Shown piece after piece: positions 58,812 through 64,000 of a DNA stretch of 64,000 nt. The position numbers and the translations under genes are program-made. Positions within the stretch are counted from its first letter, which is position 1. Each line of letters starts with the position of its first letter. A model generated the notes under the pieces. It saw only the letters and a program-made list of their open reading frames with translations. It had not been told where the DNA came from and searched no databases. This stretch comes from Moesziomyces globuligerus. Taxonomy: Eukaryota > Basidiomycota > Ustilaginomycetes > Ustilaginales > Ustilaginaceae. The stretch is from positions 415,022 through 479,021 of the forward strand of contig JARVLF010000001.1 in NCBI GenBank assembly GCA_030849465.1, written 5' to 3'.

Positions 58812-61625
58812 ATGTCATGGACAACCTGCCCTGTTTGCGGTCTCTCCTATGCGGCAACAAACATCACCAATCATTTGCGCAAGGCGCACAGCGGTGCACA
58901 CGTCAGTCAGGAGGCTGCTGCTGCTGTTGGGCTGGTTGCATGCCAGTGCGGCCAGGTAGTGGTGAATGCTGCGGCACTGCGCAAGCACCAGGGCATCCGT
59001 AAGTGCCAGGGTGTACAGTCCCAGCCCACAGCAGCAGCAGCTGCAGCAGCAGAAAATTTTGCTCCAGCACAGTCAGAATCAGCGCCGGCAGAGCAGACTG
59101 CAGCAGCAGCCATTGTGGCAGCTGCATCAGCGCTGGCGCAGGCTCTGGCCCCGCTGCCGCCTCCAAGTGCAAGCCCAGCACCCGTGCACACAGCATCACC
59201 GTCCTGCAGCTCACCACTGGCCCCGGAGGCAACAGGCACGGAGGCAGATGTGGAGGAGGAGAATTTCCAGGAAATTGACGCGTCTTCTGGTCTGGTGCCC
59301 AGCCTGCCTCCAAGCCCAATCTTGGATTTTCCAGCGGAGACACACATCTCTGATTCTGAGCGGGAGCCAGATGTGGATCCAGAGCCAGAGTCTGGGCAAG
59401 ATGGAGACGGAGACGGACTGGAGATGGACATTTCCCTGGAAATTGACGCGTCTCCTGGTCTTGTGCCCAGCCTATCTCCACATGGACCTGACACCAACAC
59501 GGACTCTGACCAGGAGTCGGATGGAGAAGAAGACAGAGAGACGCTACCGTACCTTCCCCAAGAAGGACCTGCGGCACCAACACAAGCACGTCCCCAGCAT
59601 ACGCCAGAGCTGCAAGATGTTCAAGACATGCCAGCAGACGGTATTGTGGTACTGCTGCCTGCTCTTGACACCGCTGAGGAGGAGGCAGAAGCACCGTCTG
59701 CACCCCAGCTGGTGCTGGACACAGGGGAGCAGCTTCCAAAACTCCCGCCTATCCCAGCCATGGCACCAATTTCCAACTGGGACATGCCTGTCCACACGGA
59801 TGTGGACTCCTTTTCGGTGACAATTTCTCCTGCCAGCATGCTTCAGATTTTTCCAGCTGGCTGCTACGCGTCCTTGATCAGCCATGCACCTGATTTCAAG
59901 GACATGCACGTCTTTGACAATTGGGTCTATTTTGCCGAGCTCAAGGTGGTCTTCCGCTTTGAACCGCAGTTGAAGCTCCCCCTTGTAGCACGGCTGCAGG
60001 GACCGCCACAACACGCCATCCTTGTCCCCTCTGAACACCCCAAGACGCTCACCTTTGGAGAGCTGCGGGTGGAGATCAGCATCCTGGTGGAGGCGCTCCA
60101 GGACATAGGCTGCCAGAGTGTACGCATGGGTGCGTACGGCTTCAAGGTGCCCATCCACCGCTTCCTGGATCCAGCTGCGCTAGCAGAGCATCCAATGCAG
60201 GCGTTCAATGTGTTTGACATTGGCTGCACGGTGGACACAGGCCACGTCACGCTGCTTGCACCCAAAACAAAGAAGGGCGGCTACAAGCAGTATCCCAGCG
60301 CTCTGCGCATTGGCCGTGGTTTTGGCAGTGTGGAGCTGCGGTGGACTCACCGTGCTGATGGAATTTCCCATTTCAAGGCATATTCCAAACTCACGCACCT
60401 GCTCAAAGCCGGAGCAGCAGGTGCCGGGCAGGGAGGTCAGCCGATGATCATGAAGACGGTGAAAGACCGCATTGCCACACTGCAGAGGTGGAAAGAGCGC
60501 GTCTCTGGCACAGCACCAGAGGTGGGCAGCGGCATCCGGCTGGAGCTCACCGTGCAAGCGGCCACCATGCAGCAGGCGCAGCAAGTGGCAAAGGCAAGCC
60601 GCTTCCTTGATCCACGCTACCTGTTCACCGCACAAGCAGGAGTGCAGCAGCTGCTGACGCACACCATCAAGAAAGAAGACATGTTCAGGGATCTTGACGT
60701 GCTGCTTGCTGTTGCAGAGCAGAAGCAGCTCTTCCGGGGCAACAGCAGCAAGCAGTCCACACGGCTGCAGCGGCAAGCCGTGGTGGACCTGTACAATGCA
60801 ATGGGTTGGCATCCGGGCAGACGGCCCACAGCGCTGGACAGTCCCACCGCATGGTGGGTGTCCAACCAAGCTGCGGTGGATCTGGCGCAAGAGCTGGAGC
60901 GGTTCAGCACGCCCAAGCGGACCAAGAATTTGTTTGGGCACATTCAAATCCACCTGCGGTGCCAGGGTTGCCGGCGCGTGGGCACGTACATCCTCTGTGG
61001 AGGTGCCCATCAGTTCCGCATCCGCTGCACTGAGTGCCGAGCCACCCTTGGCGCGCAGAAATTCCGCATGCACATTGCCACGCTGGCATTCAACCGGCAG
61101 CTGGGCGTTGACCTCAGCACGCTCATTGTGGATCCAGCACGGCTGCTGTTTGCAAGCATACCTGCAGACCAAGCTGTCCGCAAGCTCAGCCAGCGGAGGG
61201 ACCTCAGCGGTCTTGTCCGCACGCATGAGTTTGCCAGCATGCGCGAGTCCATGCTGGAGTGCCTCTCCTTTGCGTTGGAAGATCAACACGGTGGGCCAGG
61301 TCCCATTGAGATCCAGGAGGCAGCAACAGACTGGCTGCGGGACAACACTCTGGCAGTGGAGCATCACATTGGTGCACGGAGCAGGGTTGCCGTCCATGCC
61401 TGCATCAACAAGCTGGCTGTGCGTGATGCAGAGCTCAGCACGGAGGAGGAGGTCTTGCTGCTGCACGGTGTGGCAGGTGCGTTCAACACTCACATTGCCC
61501 ACCTCATGCTTCTGCGCAGAGCGTGGTCCTGCCAGGTCATTCCGGTTGGCGGCGTTGGGCCATATGTGGGCCTTGTCAAGCTTATGGGTGATGGATATGA
61601 GGTGCTGACACACTCTAGGCAGTAG
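58812..61625 (+). CDS. Telomere-proximal zinc-finger protein of unknown function (ORF1)
   Basis: The product is 937 aa, ATG start, uninterrupted. The N-terminus has a C2H2 finger (C6-x2-C9-x11-H21-x4-H26) and a degenerate second one (CQCGQVVVNAAALRKHQGIR, ending in C). Residues 70-330 are Ala/Gln- then Asp/Glu-rich and contain a duplicated segment (EIDASSGLVPSLPP and EIDASPGLVPSLSP). Residues about 340-700 look globular, with IRLELTVQAA and a helical stretch. A zinc ribbon at about 715-745 has CQGC, a middle Cys and CTEC. The C-terminal 190 residues are helical. There is no reverse transcriptase, helicase or integrase motif that I can name. It lies 330 bp upstream of the dioxygenase gene, same strand. 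I suspect an element-borne nucleic-acid-binding protein. Confidence 0.7.
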   Translation: MSWTTCPVCGLSYAATNITNHLRKAHSGAHVSQEAAAAVGLVACQCGQVVVNAAALRKHQGIRKCQGVQSQPTAAAAAAAENFAPAQSESAPAEQTAAAAIVAAASALAQALAPLPPPSASPAPVHTASPSCSSPLAPEATGTEADVEEENFQEIDASSGLVPSLPPSPILDFPAETHISDSEREPDVDPEPESGQDGDGDGLEMDISLEIDASPGLVPSLSPHGPDTNTDSDQESDGEEDRETLPYLPQEGPAAPTQARPQHTPELQDVQDMPADGIVVLLPALDTAEEEAEAPSAPQLVLDTGEQLPKLPPIPAMAPISNWDMPVHTDVDSFSVTISPASMLQIFPAGCYASLISHAPDFKDMHVFDNWVYFAELKVVFRFEPQLKLPLVARLQGPPQHAILVPSEHPKTLTFGELRVEISILVEALQDIGCQSVRMGAYGFKVPIHRFLDPAALAEHPMQAFNVFDIGCTVDTGHVTLLAPKTKKGGYKQYPSALRIGRGFGSVELRWTHRADGISHFKAYSKLTHLLKAGAAGAGQGGQPMIMKTVKDRIATLQRWKERVSGTAPEVGSGIRLELTVQAATMQQAQQVAKASRFLDPRYLFTAQAGVQQLLTHTIKKEDMFRDLDVLLAVAEQKQLFRGNSSKQSTRLQRQAVVDLYNAMGWHPGRRPTALDSPTAWWVSNQAAVDLAQELERFSTPKRTKNLFGHIQIHLRCQGCRRVGTYILCGGAHQFRIRCTECRATLGAQKFRMHIATLAFNRQLGVDLSTLIVDPARLLFASIPADQAVRKLSQRRDLSGLVRTHEFASMRESMLECLSFALEDQHGGPGPIEIQEAATDWLRDNTLAVEHHIGARSRVAVHACINKLAVRDAELSTEEEVLLLHGVAGAFNTHIAHLMLLRRAWSCQVIPVGGVGPYVGLVKLMGDGYEVLTHSRQ

Positions 61626-61694
61626 GAGAATATCATTTTGTTCACGTGTGTTTGTGCAAGCTGAACAGTGGTCCGGGTGAGCTGGATGAGAGCT

Positions 61695-61942
61695 GGGGGT
61701 ACCGTGTCCAAATTTTCATTTTGGCAGGGGAAGTTGGAATTTTGAGGCGGTACCCCCAATGGGCACGCTCTTTCCAGGTGGAGGGGGTACCGCGTCAAAA
61801 TTTTCACTTTGGCTCGGGAAAGTTGAGTTTGGAGGCGGTACCCCCAGATGGGCGCGCTCTTTACAGGTGGAGGGGGTACCGCGTCAAAATTTTCACTTTG
61901 GCTCGGGAAAGTTGAGTTTGGAGACGGGACCCCCGTCTCATC
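61695..61942. repeat. Three 88-89-bp tandem hairpin repeats between ORF1 and ORF2
   Basis: Units begin at about 61695, 61783 and 61872. Each opens GGGGGTACCGCGTCAAAATT and closes GAGGCGGTACCCCC, so the flanks of every unit are inverted (GGGGGTACC / GGTACCCCC). The last copy is altered to GGGACCCCC just before the ORF2 ATG. Units 2 and 3 are almost identical. They could be terminator/promoter elements or recombination sites (inference). Confidence 0.92.
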
Positions 61943-61955
61943 TCCATCCGTCAAC

Positions 61956-62936
61956 ATGCCAGCAAAAACACCTGAAGCAATTGCCCGCAAGAAGACGGCA
62001 AGGAAGGTCCGTGAAGCAGCTCAACGGCAACTATACCAGCAAAGCAAGCAGGAGGAACTTGCAATCACCGTGGATCCCATACCTGGCTGGCAGAAGGAGC
62101 ACTGGACCGAGGGTACCCAGCTTCAAGTCATCGGAGAGCCGCAGCCCGGATGTGCTGTTCCCAATCTCACACTCATGGACGGCAGCAACCACAAGGTGAT
62201 AGTACAACGGCTAGCTCCAACATCCTGGGAAGTGCATCGGAAGGCAAAAGCTAGCTCCAAGGCGGGCAGGATCCTCCTTGACGCTTATTTGGCCAAGAAG
62301 ACCACGCAGACAGGAAAGGCAACACGGAGTGCCATACACAAAAACAAGCGGAACCTGGTCGAGCATCATCTGGGGATCTGGCACAGCCGGGGGGAAGTCA
62401 GCCTGGGCTTCACATCTGAGACCACCAACCCCAAGTACCGTGATGAAGCCTTTGCATTGCTGTGGTGGACAAGGCAGCATGCCGAGCTGGTGCTGACGAC
62501 ACTCAAAGACAAGATCAACACGGACTTTGCAAGTAGCCTTGCTGCTCGAGCGCCGCACCGCAGGTGGCTAGAGAGCTATTTTGGAAAGAGCACGGAGCTT
62601 CTGCATCCATGGTGGACCACAGTTGCCTTCTTCACGGGCTTCCCCTCTGACGGTGGGGTTCACCGTGATGATCTTGACTGCATACCGTCGCTTCTCTTCA
62701 ACTTTGGAGAGCCAGCATTGCTTGCGCTTCCCCAGTTTGGAGTCAGCATCAGGGTGGAGCCGCACACCATTCTTGTGCTCAACTCACACACATGCTTCCA
62801 CCGCTCCCTCCAAGCTGGTGGCAATGGGGATGCACGGTGGGCATTCAGTGGATTCTTCCGGCAGAGCATCTTCAACGAGAAGCCACTGAGTATCATTGCT
62901 GGTGACAGACTAGACGCACTACTAGCAAGCCAGTAA
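61956..62936 (+). CDS. 2OG-Fe(II) dioxygenase, TET/JBP-like (ORF2), about 0.86 kb from the telomere
   Basis: The product is 326 aa, ATG start, no intron needed. A basic N-terminus (ARKKTARKVREAAQRQ) suggests nuclear or nucleic-acid contact. The C-terminal third is a double-stranded beta-helix dioxygenase core. The metal ligands are H236-R-D238 in GGVHRDDLD and H282 in CFHRS. R294 (ARWAFSGFFRQS) sits where the 2-oxoglutarate-binding Arg belongs. Between them are SLLFNFGEP, LLALPQFGV and PHTILVLNS. Spacing (46 from HxD to H, 12 more to R) fits TET/JBP and AlkB/PHY-type enzymes. I favour TET/JBP because a similar, decayed copy lies in the transposon island at about 28.5 kb and fungal TET/JBP genes are known to travel with transposons. 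Substrate is unproven. Confidence 0.68.
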   Translation: MPAKTPEAIARKKTARKVREAAQRQLYQQSKQEELAITVDPIPGWQKEHWTEGTQLQVIGEPQPGCAVPNLTLMDGSNHKVIVQRLAPTSWEVHRKAKASSKAGRILLDAYLAKKTTQTGKATRSAIHKNKRNLVEHHLGIWHSRGEVSLGFTSETTNPKYRDEAFALLWWTRQHAELVLTTLKDKINTDFASSLAARAPHRRWLESYFGKSTELLHPWWTTVAFFTGFPSDGGVHRDDLDCIPSLLFNFGEPALLALPQFGVSIRVEPHTILVLNSHTCFHRSLQAGGNGDARWAFSGFFRQSIFNEKPLSIIAGDRLDALLASQ

Positions 62937-62995
62937 CAGCAGCAAACCAGTTTGGTGAACCAGGTTGGCCAGCAGACCGTGGTCCAATCGTCAAA

Positions 62996-63780
62996 CCCAG
63001 GTGCGTTTTTAAACTCGCCGAGCAAAGAGGGTTACCAGGCGGTTTTTAAACTCGCCTAGCAAAGAGCCTGTCCAGGCGGGTTTTTAAACCTGCCTGGCAG
63101 CACAATGGCTGTTTGGTCAAATGGACTAAGGTCTGCTGGCCATGTCCAGGTAGGTTAGCGCCTGTCCAGGTGGGTTTTTAAACTTGCCGAGCAAAGAGCC
63201 TGTCCAGGCGGGTTTAAACTTGCCAAGCAAAGAGCCTGTCCAGGTGGGTTTTTAAACCTGCCTGGCAGCACAATGGCTGTTTGGTCAATTGGACTAAGGT
63301 CTGCTGGCCATGTCCAGGTAGGTTAGCGCCTGTCCAGGTGGGTTTTAAACTTGCCAAGCAAAGAGCCTGTCCAGGTGCGTTTTTAAACTCGCCAAGCAAA
63401 GAGGGTTACCAGGCGGTTTTTAAACTCGCCTAGCAAAGAGCCTGTCCAGGCGGGTTTTTAAACCTGCCTGGCAGCACAATGGCTGTTTGGTCAATTGGAC
63501 TAAGGTCTGCTGGCCATGTCCAGGTAGGTTAGCGCCTGTCCAGGTGGGTTTTAAACTTGCCAAGCAAAGAGCCTGTCCAGGTGCGTTTTTAAACTCGCCA
63601 AGCAAAGAGGGTTACCAGGCGGTTTTTAAACTCGCCTAGCAAAGAGCCTGTCCAGGCGGGTTTTTAAACCTGCCTGGCAGCACAATGGCTGTTTGGTCAA
63701 TTGGACTAAGGTCTGCTGGCCATGTCCAGGTAGGTTAGCGCCTGTCCAGGTGGGTTTTTAAACTTGCCGAGCAAAGAGGG
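62996..63780. repeat. Subtelomeric tandem repeats with a 206-bp higher-order unit
   Basis: Building blocks of about 30-35 bp (CCAGG, then TTTTTAAAC, then TCGCC-AGCAAAGAG) alternate with a unique-looking CACAATGGCTGTTTGGTCAA block. That block occurs at 63101, 63269, 63475 and 63681, giving spacings of 168, 206 and 206 bp. The last two 206-bp units look identical. Each contains the near-palindrome CCAGGCGGG...AACCTGCCTGG around TTTAAA. No coding potential. Confidence 0.93.
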
Positions 63781-63792
63781 TTAGCGGTTAAA

Positions 63793-64000
63793 GGGTTAGG
63801 GTTAGGGTTAGGGTTAGGGTTAGGGTTAGGGTTAGGGTTAGGGTTAGGGTTAGGGTTAGGGTTAGGGTTAGGGTTAGGGTTAGGGTTAGGGTTAGGTTAG
63901 GGTTAGGGTTAGGGTTAGGGTTAGGGTTAGGGTTAGGGTTAGGGTTAGGGTTAGGGTTAGGGTTAGGGTTAGGGTTAGGGTTAGGGTTAGGGTTAGGTTA
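63793..64000 (+). repeat. Telomere, (TTAGGG)n
   Basis: About 208 bp of TTAGGG reads toward the end of the + strand, running to the last base, so this is the right chromosome end. Two TTAGG slips occur, near 63894 and at the very end. The junction to the subtelomeric repeat is GGGTTAGCGGTTAAAGGG. Confidence 0.98.

Overview
The window reads as the right-hand end of a chromosome from a basidiomycete smut fungus, probably Ustilaginaceae. The evidence is GC-rich DNA, intron-poor genes with 74-106 nt GT-AG introns, a fungal core gene set (PMT4, CDC4, YTH1, PRP4, SDO1, RLP24), and a terminal TTAGGG array that runs off base 64000. The smut assignment is inference from style and gene content; the telomere is seen directly.

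Layout. 1-24.2 kb is ordinary euchromatin: the 3' end of PUS1, a CDC4-type F-box/WD40 protein, a Zn2Cys6 regulator, a secreted DUF1996 protein, an NRAMP metal transporter, a 14-TM MFS transporter, a fatty acyl-CoA reductase-like enzyme and a flavin amine oxidase. About 24.9-31.9 kb is a gene-free island packed with small palindromic elements. They fall into at least three families whose ends all start CATATC and whose interiors are built from AGCCACC/GGTGGCT blocks. The island also holds the frameshifted relic of a 2-oxoglutarate/Fe(II) dioxygenase gene. 32.0-52.8 kb is a dense housekeeping block: RLP24, YTH1, a second Zn2Cys6 regulator paralogous to the first, a bestrophin-like channel, PRP4, PMT4, SDO1, a membrane-anchored glutaredoxin, an HCA59/Tls1-family protein and a TAP-type alpha/beta hydrolase. 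It ends with a divergent arsenic pair, a Cdc25/Acr2-like rhodanese and ArsH.

52.8 kb to the end is subtelomere. It holds small unfamiliar genes, two with FAR1/GCM-like zinc-binding signatures. Two of the reading frames are interrupted only by in-frame TGA codons. Next come an interstitial (TTAGGG)3 tract and a 22-bp minisatellite. After these is a compact two-gene unit: a 937-residue zinc-finger protein of unknown function, then a 326-residue 2OG-Fe(II) dioxygenase with a TET/JBP-like motif set, separated by three 88-bp hairpin repeats. Last are 206-bp subtelomeric tandem repeats and the telomere.

The main candidate for a new system is this telomere-abutting zinc-finger plus dioxygenase unit, together with the decayed dioxygenase relic in the palindromic-element island. 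They suggest a mobile or telomere-associated element lineage carrying a possible nucleic-acid-modifying oxygenase.
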